From Rattus norvegicus (taxonomy: Eukaryota > Chordata > Mammalia > Rodentia > Muridae), in NCBI RefSeq assembly GCF_036323735.1, contig NC_086024.1, positions 64,148,424-64,212,423 of the forward strand: a DNA stretch of 64,000 bases. Direction: 5' to 3'. Positions 34,267-45,269 of the stretch are shown in pieces. Position 1 is the stretch's first letter; each line of letters begins with the position of its first letter. A program made the translations under genes and the position numbers. A model generated the notes under the pieces. That model saw nothing but the letters and a program-made list of their open reading frames with translations. It did not search any database and was not told the DNA's origin.

Positions 34267-35111
34267 GGACATGTTCATATCAAGAAATGTTACAAGAACA
34301 AAAATAAATTTTTTAAAGAAAAAATTGATGAACTCTTAGCATGATAGATTAGGAAGGTCAGTGATACAAATTACCAGTATGAGATATTTTCTGAAAGGAT
34401 AATACTCAGGATTATATGAAGAAAAGCACAATATTTACATCTCAGATATTTTGAAAAACTCCATCTCTGACCCTTCACATAAGGAGAGGTAGAATACCTA
34501 AATATTCCCATAGTTGATTAAAATCCATTAGTAAAATTGTCCTTATACAGCTAAATCTCAAATGCAAGGAACTTCACTCTATTCTTCCAGTTAAATAAGA
34601 AACTATTAATGGATGCAAGGGTAGCATTCTAAGGTACACATTTTTTTTTATTTCTTTGTAAAGTTTAAGGAATTAGAAAAGAAAAAGTTAAGATGACAGT
34701 AACAGTAGCATCAAAGCTATGGAAAGCCTGGGAAAATTATTGGCCAAAAGATTTACCCAAAGTTTGAATAAAGGAAAGGAAAAGGATGATCTACCCTGTG
34801 CTTATTGGTTGTCTTTCTGTTAACCATGTAAGGTAGTTATAAATTCAGTATTAGCTAATTTAAACTCAGGAGGAATTTGTGCAGCCGTCTGACCAGGTGA
34901 ATGGTGTGTGAGCTGGAGACCAACCAGGTCCTCCTAAGGAGAGCAAAACTGGAGCACTAATACTACCATCTAAAGCTCTCTGCAATACTGCATTCCCAGT
35001 ATGTGGTGTGTGTGCAAATGCCTCTGACTGATAGTCATTAGAAATGCATGATGCAGTGAGAAATGGCTGAGTTCAATTTCAGAGTAGAGAATACTAATCC
35101 TGAGCTGATGG
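34267..35111. other. Unique AT-rich stretch
   Basis: No gene or repeat is recognised. It contains T- and A-runs only. Confidence 0.4.
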
Positions 35112-35325
35112 TGTAGCTGAGGCGGGGTAGCGCAGCCTAGCACACATTACTTCCTGGATTCGATTTTCAGCACTTCCCAAACTGAGCATGATGGCCCATA
35201 CCTGGAATCCCAGCACCGTGCTCATGGAGGCAGAAATGTAACTGAGTTTGGAAATCATCTTTGGCTACACAGAGTTTGAGCTAGCTCAGGCTACACGAGA
35301 TTTTGTCTCAAGGGGGAAAAAACCC
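35112..35325 (+). mobile_element. B4 SINE (tRNA/ID head fused to B1), sense
   Basis: The ID-like head ('tggattcgattttcagcac') is followed by a B1-like body: 'gagcatgatggcccatacct', 'ggaatcccagcaccgtgctc' and 'gctacacgagattttgtctc'. This order (tRNA-like then 7SL-like) defines B4/RSINE-type elements. Confidence 0.75.
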
Positions 35326-36261
35326 ACAAGAACTAGTAATCAATAACAAGATAATGTGATAAGCAATTTGCATGGAGCAGACACAAGCATCTTTCCTACC
35401 CTTGGGAAAGTCAAGTCTAAGCACAGAGGTTACCATATTCCTGACACCCCTTATGACTAAAGTATTACTCCTAATAAAATCATTTAAAATACTTTAAGAA
35501 CATATGGAGCAGAGTAGCTGAACATTGTAGATATCGGTGTATATTCACTTCGGAAGTCTTGTCAGTCAGTTCAAAGTCAGCCTTAAGTATCTTTTCTGAC
35601 ACAGGACCCCATTCTGGGTATATATTCAGCAAAACATTGTGTACAGGTGTATCTCTAAGAACATGATTTTTAATTATGCCGAATAGGAATTCTTGAAATG
35701 TTGGCCCGGTGCAGTATTATAAATTGGTGACGTAAATTTAGCTCTGAAAACAAATAAACAAGCAAACAAACCTATGAACCAAACAATGTGAATAAGTGAG
35801 AGAGACACGTTTAGGACCCAGCAGTCAGATACAAATGTATATTTTATGTATATTTCGACTTCAGAGTTCAGTGACAGGCAAAGTTCATCTAGAGTGCTGC
35901 TTGTTGACTAAACATGTTAGCCTCAAAGAGGAATATGACATGGGATGGTGCATGATGGCGAGTGGGCAGTATTCTGGAGTGGTGTTTGTAAATGTATTCT
36001 GCGAGGTTAAACTTTGTGTATACTGCAAGTTGTGCCAAATAGCATTAAAAGGTTGAAAATAACATGCACTCTCTTAGGTGAGCATCAAGCATGTGTGGAT
36101 TCCAATGATATGTTTTACAGGAGGAGAGGAGACAGAATAGCTTATAAGGCTCTTGTAGTGAGAGAATTTTGGTGTTTCCGGTGGCTTAGGCGAAGGTTCA
36201 AAGAGGCTACAGTTTTTTTCTACTGTGAATTCCCATTTCATTTGGCCAAACTTTGAACTAC
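35326..36261. other. Unique stretch
   Basis: It has an AAAC/AAAT patch near 35747-35770 and two short plus-strand frames (35796-36256) with cysteines but no recognisable motif spacing. No repeat is recognised. Confidence 0.35.
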
Positions 36262-36451
36262 ATAGAAGAAGAAGGACAAGGAAGAGGAGGAAGTAGAAGA
36301 GGAGGAGGAGGAAGAGGAAGATGAAAGAAGAAGATGAAAGAAGAAGAAGGAGAAGGAGGAGGAGGAGGAGGAGGAGGAGGAGGAGGAGGAGGAAGAAGAA
36401 GAAGAAGAAGAAGAAGAAGAAGAAGAAGAAGAAGAAGAAGAAGAAGAAGAA

Positions 36452-36507
<56 letters not shown>

Positions 36508-36549
36508 AGAAGAAGAAGAAGAAGAAGAAGAAGAAGAAGAAGAAGAAGA
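36262..36549. repeat. Long polypurine GAA/GGA tract
   Basis: This is nearly 290 bases, almost pure purine on the plus strand. It comprises mixed GAA/GAG, then (GGA)n (about 36352-36391), then (GAA)n at about 36392-36473, then two GAG interruptions, then (GAA)n to 36549. The K-, R-, S- and L-rich frames reported on both strands are translations of this tract. Mirror symmetry makes triplex (H-DNA) formation plausible. Confidence 0.97.
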
Positions 36550-36599
36550 CAATGACAGTGACAGTGACAATGAGGATGACAATGACTCCAAAAAACCAA

Positions 36600-39270
36600 C
36601 TGAGGACAGAGTGAATTAACTTTCTTTTAAGGTGCGTCTGACTTAGCGACTTTTTTTCCTAGTGGTCAGATGTTTGCATTGCTGGTTTCCCCATGATGAC
36701 ATCCCAGTAGACTTAAGGTTCTGCCCATATTGAACTTCAGTGTCCTGCTCAGCTTACACATCAGTTTCCCTTCCAAAGTCACATAGCAATGATACAGAGG
36801 AAATAATACAAACTCAGAAGCAGATTCTGGTGAAGAAGCTAGAGTTATTACCTCTCATTCTCTGAACCTCCCAATTTCAATGTAAAGTGTTAGAATAATG
36901 AATCCCTGGCAATTTCCATGTTACTTCAGTCTCTAGTGTGTAATGTAAACTCAAAATGTTACTCAGGATATCTTTGCCTCTCAGTACAGAGCAACTAAAG
37001 TTCTGGAAGGAAGGTGTGTATTCTGGTTAAAATTCTTTCTTAGAGGTAACGATATTGTTGCCTGTATAGATATATCATGACAATTTTATTTTCTTTCTGA
37101 AATTATTATTCAAATATAACAGTCTTAATGGTAAAGGCATTTATTTCCTGCAGAAATGTGGGTTATCTGCTATTACTTTTCTTGTTTGTTTCTTAATATA
37201 AACTTCTATTGTTTGTGTGATGCTTGCATTTCTCACTGGTGCAAATGCAAAATGTATATAGAACATAAAGAATTGGATTCTTAGGTATTCGCCGTTATTT
37301 GTGTTTCTAGTGAGACTTTAAAAGCTGGCAGTCAGTCAGTGGTGCGGATGAGTCAAAAGATGAGGGAACAGGGCTTTAGAAATATCTATTACAGGTATTT
37401 TGGAATAGTTTTATTTCATTTTAAACATTTTTGAGCTAACAATTAGATATAATAGCGTGGTACAACTGGGCATATGCATCTTTGATTTTAATAGACTAGG
37501 AAACAAGATTAGGTAATGAATGAATCATTGTACTGTGAAATTAGTGGGGATTCTGGTCTTTCTTCATAAGAAGCAGCAGTGGCGATGCACGCGGCCCTCA
37601 TTAGTGAGAACCTGACTGGGAGGATAATTTGATGAAATGGAAAGATGATCTGCAATGCAGTTTCTACTCCAAAGCCTTCGAATAAGTGTTAGGAAATATG
37701 AATTTGTTTCTGCTCCATCTAACCAAATTTGGTACAATGGGGTGCACAGTTAGGGAAAAAACTCTCCAGCACTTAATGAGGTAATCATTCATGCTGAATG
37801 CCTATGAGCAGTCATTCAGTGAAAAATTGATTTTCATAGTGTCCTAGACTTGGTAACTTTCACAGGTTTGTGTGGTTAGTGTGTAAGTACCATAAATAAA
37901 ATATATGGTTCTCCTGGAAAGTAAGTGTATTTTTTCTTTACTTGATATATCCTTTCTAGGAGCTCAATCCCTTTTCATTTGCAGTTTTAAATGTTGTATG
38001 TTTCACAGATAAACATTAATAAAGTGAAATCTCATGGCTGCAAAGCCACTGATTTTTGCTAATGAGGAGTGAGTTTGGATATAAATTCGCTTAATTCCAC
38101 CCTTAGCAAAAACACTTAGGCATAGTTTAGTACATATTGTAAGTCAAAACATCATTTAGCGGTTCGGAAGGTTTAGAGAGTCAAGACTGCTTTTGAAAAA
38201 GTTGGGATGTTTATTGACTGTGCAGTCCACCAATTGTTGTAAACACCGGTTCTAGCTGTAGGAGCGTCAATCATTAGAGCGTGTGCCACACCTGTGAAGT
38301 ACCGCCTGGAGAGGAGGCAATCCTTCCATTATTTTTTTATAACAGAGAATTTTGGGCACCTGTAAATTCATCAGCTTTAAAATTCATCAAGTCACGATGA
38401 CTTTGTATGCTGCTTATATAATTTTCTTTACATGTTGGATAATGAGCTAAATGCTACGGGCCATAATTTTCAACCATATATTTTGCTGTTTTAAAGAGAT
38501 GTACTCTTTTGTGTACATATAGTATTCTTTTCTTTTTGGTACCTAAAGACCTCAGGGGAAAAATAGTTATTTTGGAGCTCGATACACAGGCATCCTTCCA
38601 CCCATCCACACATTTACGCATGTGAGCTGATTGTCTCTGCTCTGATTGTGTTGTCTGCTATTTCTCTAGCTCTGTGGTGAGTCCTTGAGTGCTAACCATA
38701 ACAGCAATTCATCCCTAAATTGTTGACTCACTATCCAGGATTGATAGTTAATCATTTACAGAAAGAGTCTAAGGAGAGGAAATATAGAAAATAAAATAGG
38801 TACAAATAGCTTAAGTAGTTTTGGAGGTGTGGAAGATGAAACAATGGCTTTTTCATATGAAGAAGGGTGTGCCAACTTGTGCATACAGCAGGCAGAACAT
38901 AGCCATTGCTTTTGTGAGTTTTATGGGCTAAGTTGAGGTAATTTCATTCATTAATCTTGTTTATTAGGGAGGGTGACAAGGAAATCACCCTGGTCCTTTG
39001 TAGCTTTTGGTTTTGTTTTTACTGTATTGGCAAAGGAAATCAAGATTTACTGCCCCCACATACTTTATCTGAAGAAGTTGCCAGCATGAGAAACAAATAC
39101 AGCACTACATTGTAACGTGGGCAGTAATGGAGATGTGCCCACAGAGAGGAGCAAGCACCAGGGTTGTTAAGAGTGGGAGGAGCGGAAAGGGACCGCAACC
39201 TGGAAGAAAGACTGGTGACAATGGGGAGACAGATTGGGAAGGCCAAGAGCTCAACAGGAAGGAAATACGC
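36600..39270. other. Repeat-free stretch with retained CpG, possible conserved noncoding
   Basis: No rodent SINE, L1 or LTR is recognised over about 2.6 kb. Several CpG-bearing segments lie at 37560-37620, 38160-38310 and 38440-38470. AT-rich homeodomain-like words (TAATCATT, ATTAGAG, AATGAATCATT) are scattered through it. An imperfect palindrome 'cattcatgctgaatg' lies at 37786-37800. A regulatory role is only an inference from repeat depletion. Confidence 0.3.
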
Positions 39271-39273
39271 AGA

Positions 39274-39388
39274 CTTTAAGAGTCTTTTTTTTTCTTTTTT
39301 TCGGAGCTGGGGACCGAACCCAGGGTCTTGCATTTGCTAGGCAAGCGCTCTACCACTGAGCTAAATCCCCAACCCCTTTAAGAGTCTT
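39274..39388 (-). mobile_element. ID SINE with exact 13-bp target-site duplication
   Basis: The antisense ID body is 39301-39375. The T-rich tail (39285-39300) precedes it. 'ctttaagagtctt' is duplicated exactly at 39274-39286 and 39376-39388. This is a recent rat-type insertion. The minus-strand frame 39040-39333 partly reads through it and is spurious. Confidence 0.95.
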
Positions 39389-42067
39389 AAAATGTAATTA
39401 ATTTGCTAATTTTTTTTGCATTCTTAGTTTTTCACTATAGTCTGGTGACTACTAAAGGGAAAATTAAAATAGATTATTATATAAAATATCTAACAAGTTA
39501 TAATATTGAATTGCATAGTATGTGGAATGTGGTGGTAAAGTCCCATTCCATTCGCTCCCTCACTGCTGTGTCTGGCATATCCACACTTGATAACGGTCTG
39601 TCATTGATCTCTCAGTGCTGCAGTTATCAGGTCGATCGTCTTAGTGTCTCCATATTTGTTTTCAGTTGTCTTTGCTTCAGTTCTTAATGGCCACAAGGAG
39701 TAGTAAGTACTGCCTGCAGCATAATGGCAGCATTTGGTTATAGTTGTTCTAATTTGTTATTTCTGTAGTTGACATCTTTCTATGACAAGTAGCTAAGAGG
39801 CATGCAAATCTAGTAAAGATTCTGTTTTATTGGGTTTACTATTACTTATGGTTTTAGGGATCTATTAGGGTTCTCAAATCACCTCTCAAAGATCAAGGAA
39901 GACTGCTGTAATTCATAACAGATACTGTTATATATTATACCTTTGTCTTTGTTATCCAAATATTTTTTAAAATCTCTTATTTCTGTATCTCTCTTTGTTT
40001 TTACCTGTTTCTGTTTACAATTTCTTACTAAGAAGATGGGGCTAGTTAGGGAGAAGAAGGTTTCTCAGGTTTTCGATTTTGCTGATGGCATGTCTATATT
40101 ATCCTGGAGCCCATTTCTATATGCCAGATAATCTGGTTGATAGATGTTTTTCTAGACCGTGCACTGACTGTGAATGAAAATAGAATGGGTTATCCCAAAT
40201 TTGTATCAGTAAAATTGAGGCCATCTATGAATTTCTATTTTTGCCAGAAATACTCATTAAACATTGTGTGTTTAGATTCTGGCTGGCGGCCATTATACAG
40301 ATTGATAAAAATCTGTTCTATTTTCAGGTGCCCATAAAAGTTCTGTGGTTTTTAGGAGCCATTCTGGAGCATGCTCAATAGTCTGAGTCGCAGTGTTCTC
40401 TACAACATCCAGGCCCTATAGGCAGGCACAGAGGCACTCTGGTAGCTTACAGCTTTTCCTGAAGAGTGGAAGTCGTCAGTACTGACAGGCTCTCCAGGCA
40501 TCTGGAATGGATTGTGTCTAATGAAATGGCACAGTTGGTCATATTTGCATGCCATGCACAAGAGCAGATAGCCGGAAATAATCTGCCCAGAGACCAGAGA
40601 GAAAAACCACGCCTCAGAAAGATTAGCAGGGTGACATAAAAGATTATGCTCCCTTTTCCGAGGGAAAACAAACAGACAGTAACCTTATGTTTTCTTCCAT
40701 AAAGTAAGATATATTTCACACACATCTGTAGATAAGTATGCATAATGTGTAGACACGTTTTTACTTTTAAAAATGCAAATATATATAGCAATGGAGACTA
40801 TGAACGTTTGGTAGTAAAGCTAAACATGGAAAATACCCCAAACATGCCTTTTCTCAGCTGGCTTTGTTTCGTGCTTAAAATGCAAAGCCAACTTTGTTAC
40901 CAAATGAATTAAATAGAGGTCTGGCAGACTTAGTCCCAAGGTCTCACTTGAAAAGTTGATTGAAGCCTGTATTAATAAGTTAGGTGTTTTGTTAGATAAT
41001 TACAAATATTGTATCAGGAAGTACCCACCCCCTAACACTGAACATATATTGTTCTGTGGCACAACAGGAATCTTTTCTGGAAGGCAAACAGAGGGCCCCC
41101 TAACTGCCTGACTGAAATGACAATATATCCCGTGTCTTGGAGATGGTTGAGAAAATAAGCGATTGATTGGATGTATGCTAAGAAGTGATATTTGGGATCA
41201 CAAATCAGATTGCATGTGCCTTGGGAAGCATGGATAGCATGTCACTATGCAAAGTTTACATTGGATTCTGTTTATTTTAATATCATGACTGAGATCTCTG
41301 AATTTTCTGAGAATAACTATAGTATAGTTAAGTATAGCAGAATAAAATAAAACAAAATTGATTCTGAAAATCCATTGAAAATAAAAGGTAAAATGAAATC
41401 CTGCCTGTATTTGGTATCAGGACATTGACATTTACTGTATTATTTGATGGCATACGAGAATAACTAGAAGTTTTGTCATTGTTTTTAACTAAAAGTTGGC
41501 CAGTTCTGTGTGCAATGTAGCAAACCCCAATACTTGTCTTGAACACAAAACAATCTCTTCTCTTTTCATAGATATGTTATAAAGAAATCCCTAACATTTT
41601 ATTAGCTTTTATATTCGTGTATGTATATGTATATGTATTAATCTTGGATTTTTTATTTAAATCTATTAACTTCTTCTGGCCTTGTATTTCATAAAAACTT
41701 TTAATTCTTTGGTTTTTCAGTTTGAGAATCAAAAAAATCAGGGCCTTGTACATGTTAGACAAATATTGGGCTATATGATCTACCTCTGACACTGCAGTTT
41801 TTCTTTGTCTATAGCAGTCATTCTTTGACAGCATTCCACAGCACATATTTCCATCTAAGTTGACGCATCCCCAAAGGTTGTAACTGGGAACTGTGTTCTA
41901 AGTTGGAAATTTTTCTTTAGATTGTGAAGAGCTTGGTGTTAGTGCTTTCTACAGTTTACCTTAGCAAGATATTCATGATGCCTTCAACATAACTACTTCT
42001 TGAAATTCTTGAAGTATGCTTTTTATAAATTTCATCATTTTCATCTTCCAGTAGGTAGTTAAAAGAG
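39389..42067. other. Mostly unique stretch with one SINE trace
   Basis: No gene is recognised. A diverged antisense B4/ID-like piece lies at 41730-41790. The block 40400-40700 is repeat-free with an octamer-like 'atttgcat' (40543-40550) and retained CpGs. Confidence 0.35.
41730..41790 (-). mobile_element. B4/ID-like SINE fragment, antisense
   Basis: 'cagggccttgtacatgttag' and 'gggctatatgatctacc' resemble the antisense tRNA-like head of B4/ID. Short and diverged. Confidence 0.4.
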
Positions 42068-42175
42068 TGGACTGTAGAGACAGCCTCTCTAGATCAAAAC
42101 TGGATCTCCATTACTTTTCATTCTCAGTGTCCTTGGTCTAGACAAGTTACCTCTAGTGTTTCCTCTGGGGTTAGT
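42068..42175 (+). mobile_element. MIR SINE, sense
   Basis: 'tggactgtagagacagcctc', 'aaactggatctcca', 'ccttggtctagacaagttac' and 'agtgtttcctctg' follow the MIR 5' half in order. Confidence 0.5.
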
Positions 42176-42480
42176 AAAGAGTTGACCTGATGTGGGACGT
42201 TTGGGGAATCCAGTGAGTTATCCACATGAAGCATCTAGATTGTGTATGTATGTCTTTGCTACAAAAATAAAAATATTTGATTATAAGTGAATATAAGCAT
42301 TTGGCAATTAAAACCCTATTACCTATCCTCCTAGAAGTAATTCCTAGAATTAGCAAACATGAAAGGAAATAAATATGCAAAATGGATTCCGCACAGCTTA
42401 ATAGATACACATTATTTCAATTATTTCAGATTACTATTTCTTTGGCACGTTTGCCCCAGATAAAACTTCTCATCAAGTAT

Positions 42481-42835
42481 CTTTAAAATAACTTTATTGA
42501 GATATAATTTATACATTATGTCTCTAGTAAAGTCTACAACTTATTGACTTGTATATTTACACAGTTTTTCAAACATACTCTCTACAGAAATGCAGATTTT
42601 TTAATCACCCCATAAAGAAACTGTACATTTAGTAGTCTACCCATCCTTCCTCTATTCCTAGTAAGCACTAATACCCTTTTCTGTGTTTCGATGGCTTTCA
42701 TGTTTTTAGTATTTAACACACAAAGAATCATGCAGTATTTATTTAGTCTCTTGTAAGCTGCCTCTCCCATTTAGCATGATGCTTTCAAAATTCTTGAATG
42801 TTAAAATATGTTAGAACTTTATTATTTTCAGAAAA
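42481..42835 (-). mobile_element. Ancient L1M 3' end, antisense
   Basis: It begins with the antisense of the classic L1M terminus ('tttattgagatataattta'). 'caccccataaagaaactgta', 'aagaatcatgcagtattta' and 'ttagcatgatgctttcaaaa' then follow in the expected order. This is a mammal-wide family that predates rodents. Confidence 0.75.
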
Positions 42836-42974
42836 ATGGTGAGGATAGGAGACGGAAACTGGCCACACAAGACAGGAAGCACAAAGCAGGAGGTCTGAGC
42901 TTGTTCTTTCTGGAGGCAAGATGCTAAAGCTCTTCAGATCTGTATGTAGGCTCATTGTTGTCTCTTACTCCTAC

Positions 42975-43140
42975 CTTGAAAGTATACAGGAGGACATGAC
43001 AGGCTGAGAGAGGTTCTGACCACATTAGCTTCCTCTCCCTGTCTCAGTCCAGCCTTTGCCATAAATGCTTTCAAAAGGCCCCAGTTGAGCAGCTTGGCAA
43101 TATCCAAATTCTCGTCATCTGTCAGTGTCTGTCGGTCCAT
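42975..43140 (-). CDS. Weak candidate coding exon (unrecognised 55-residue frame)
   Basis: On the minus strand an ATG at 43140-43138 sits in a strong initiation context (A at -3, G at +4). It opens a frame reading MDRQTLTDDENLDIAK..., with a mixed charged and hydrophobic composition unlike the low-complexity frames elsewhere. After 166 nt the sequence reads TTCAAG followed by gtagga, a good splice-donor match. Without splicing the frame ends at 42952. An in-frame TAG lies directly upstream of the ATG, so it would have to be a first coding exon. I recognise no protein family and see no good acceptor or partner exon. It may be chance or a processed-pseudogene fragment. Confidence 0.15.
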
Positions 43141-44299
43141 CTTCTACCTATAAACCTATAGTAAGTTTTTCTTTGAAAATCTCCCCTTTGTAGTCTTTGA
43201 GTTTCATTCTTTATATTTAGGAAACTCAAACCCCAAATCAGTGGCTGGAGCCAGGTTTAGTGCCATCGAGTTTTCTAGAATCCTGTCCTCCCCCAGACCT
43301 GTATGCCTGTATGATGAAAAGCAAAAGTCTTAAAGAACCCCAAGGACAGTCCAGAATTTCCCATGTCAAAAATGAAATTGCACTTCCAAGATTTTTCTTC
43401 TAATTCACACAAGAAGCTTTAACAGTGCAGCTCTATCTTGAATTGCTAACACCTTTAGTTACTTAAACAATGCTTTCATTGTACTTACCTATGAGTACAT
43501 CACATAACTTTTTTACTATTTATTTTCATTTCTTCACCAGAAAAATTAATATTACTTTTTTGCTCATATTCATTTAGGGTCCCCTACATCAGGCTACTTG
43601 GAGCTTCCATGTTTAAATTATCTATTCAAAGTATGCTTTGAATGATGAACGAGGCCATATTTCTATAGAACACTTTTCATTTACATTTAAGCCATATTTT
43701 TCCAATTCCGAAGATCCTTGGGAATAGTATCTTTTACTTATTAATATTAATGTATCTTTGATTGCCCTTGTGTTTTATAGATCGGTTCTCCACCTATTCC
43801 AGAGTTTGCTTCACAGTATTATGCTTTTTAATGAGAACTGGCTCATGATTCTAACAACCTCTTTAATATCGCTTAAGTGTATGTAATTACCAGATGCAGC
43901 ATTCAGCCCATGCTCATTTGGTAACCTGAGAGCAAATGAGAGAACTCACCTACTGATTCATCTATAGGACCCAGGACACACCATTCCTATAGCATTTTAT
44001 TTGGTAATCACTGGTTTTAATGGTTTAAATGATTCATATTGATAATATATATATGTATATGTATATGTATGTATGTATACACAGCCGGACTTCCTTATTG
44101 TTCAGACAATGGATATTTGCCATCTGTGACATATTTATAATTATAGTCTGCCATACAGAGCCTATACCAAGCTTACACAATTCACAGTTCCATTTATGTT
44201 CCTTTTTCTTTTGAAGAGAGTTTTCTGATGTCAATGTTGTTGAAATAGAATTATTTGACCAAAGAAATAATATTTCCAAACAATGTTAATACATAAAAA
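43141..44299. other. Unique AT-rich stretch
   Basis: It contains a TA/TG microsatellite (44043-44080). No gene or repeat family is recognised. Confidence 0.4.
44043..44080. repeat. (TA)n/(TATG)n microsatellite
   Basis: TA dinucleotides grading into GTATAT and GTAT units. Alternating purine-pyrimidine. Confidence 0.9.
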
Positions 44300-45246
44300 C
44301 ACTCTGCAAAAGTCAAGTGACACACATAGGTGTGTTGGTTCGTTTCTTGGTCTTCAGTTCTATTCCACTGATTTACCTGGTTGTCTCTGAACCAATACCA
44401 TGCAGTTTTTATCTCGATTGATCTGTAATACAGCTTGAGGTCAGGAATGGTTCTTTTATTGTTGAGAATACTTTTCGCTATTCTGGGTTTTTTTGTTATT
44501 CCAAATGAATTTGCAAATTGCTCTTTCTAACTCTATGAAGAATTGAGTTGGAATTTTGATTGGGACTGCTTTGGATCTGTAGACTGCTTTCAGCAAGATG
44601 GACGTTTTTACAATAATTAATCCTGCCAATCCATGAATATGGAAGATCTTTCCATCTTCTGAGATCTTCAATTTCTTTTTCAGAGACATGAAGTTCTTGT
44701 CATATAGAGCTTTCTCTTGCTTGGTTACAGTCACACCAAAGTATTTTATATTATTGGTTACTATTGTGAAGGGTGTTGTTTCCCTAATTTCTGTCTCAGC
44801 CTCTTTATTCTTTGATTAGAGGAAGGCTACTGATTTGTTTGAGTTAATTTTATACCCAGCCACTTTGCTGAAGGTGTTTATCAGGTTTAGTAGTTCTTTG
44901 GTGGAACTTTTGGGGTCACTTAAGTATACTATCATATCATGTGCAAATAGTGATATTTTGACTTCTTTCCTTCCAATTTGTATCCATTTGACCTCCTTTC
45001 GTTGTCTGATTGATCTGGCTAAAACTTCAAGTACTATATTGAGTAGGTAGGGAGAGAGTGAGCAGGCTTGTCTAGTCCCTCATTTTAGTGGGATTACTTC
45101 AAGTTTCTTTCTATTTAGTTCGATGTTGACTACTCATTTGCTGTATATTGCTTTTACTATGTTTATGTATGGGTCTTGAATTCCTGATCTTTGCAAGACT
45201 TTTATCATGAAGGGATATTGAATTTAGTCAAATGCTTTCTTGACCT
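44300..45246 (-). mobile_element. L1 ORF2 internal fragment, antisense
   Basis: About 950 bases of ORF2 from within the reverse transcriptase domain to the C-terminal third, antisense. It has no 3' UTR or tail at its left end. It abuts the sense L1 starting near 45270 and shares with it a ~190-base segment (44300-44490 versus 45290-45480, inverted). Confidence 0.9.
44456..45246 (-). pseudogene. L1 reverse transcriptase remnant with altered catalytic motif
   Basis: The frame through 44930-44960 (minus strand) reads SLFAHDMIVYLSDPK, where an active L1 has FADD. The first catalytic aspartate is replaced by histidine (GAT/GAC to CAT). An in-frame open segment downstream (44734-44456) carries the later ORF2 block with KFIWNNKK. 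Other stops and frame changes lie upstream. This copy cannot encode an active reverse transcriptase. Confidence 0.75.
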
Positions 45247-45269
45247 AATGTCAGTAAAAATATAGTTAT

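Noticed and set aside
36238..36614. Poly-S, poly-L, poly-K and poly-R frames over 100 codons
   Set aside because: Translations of the GAA/GGA tract in different frames.
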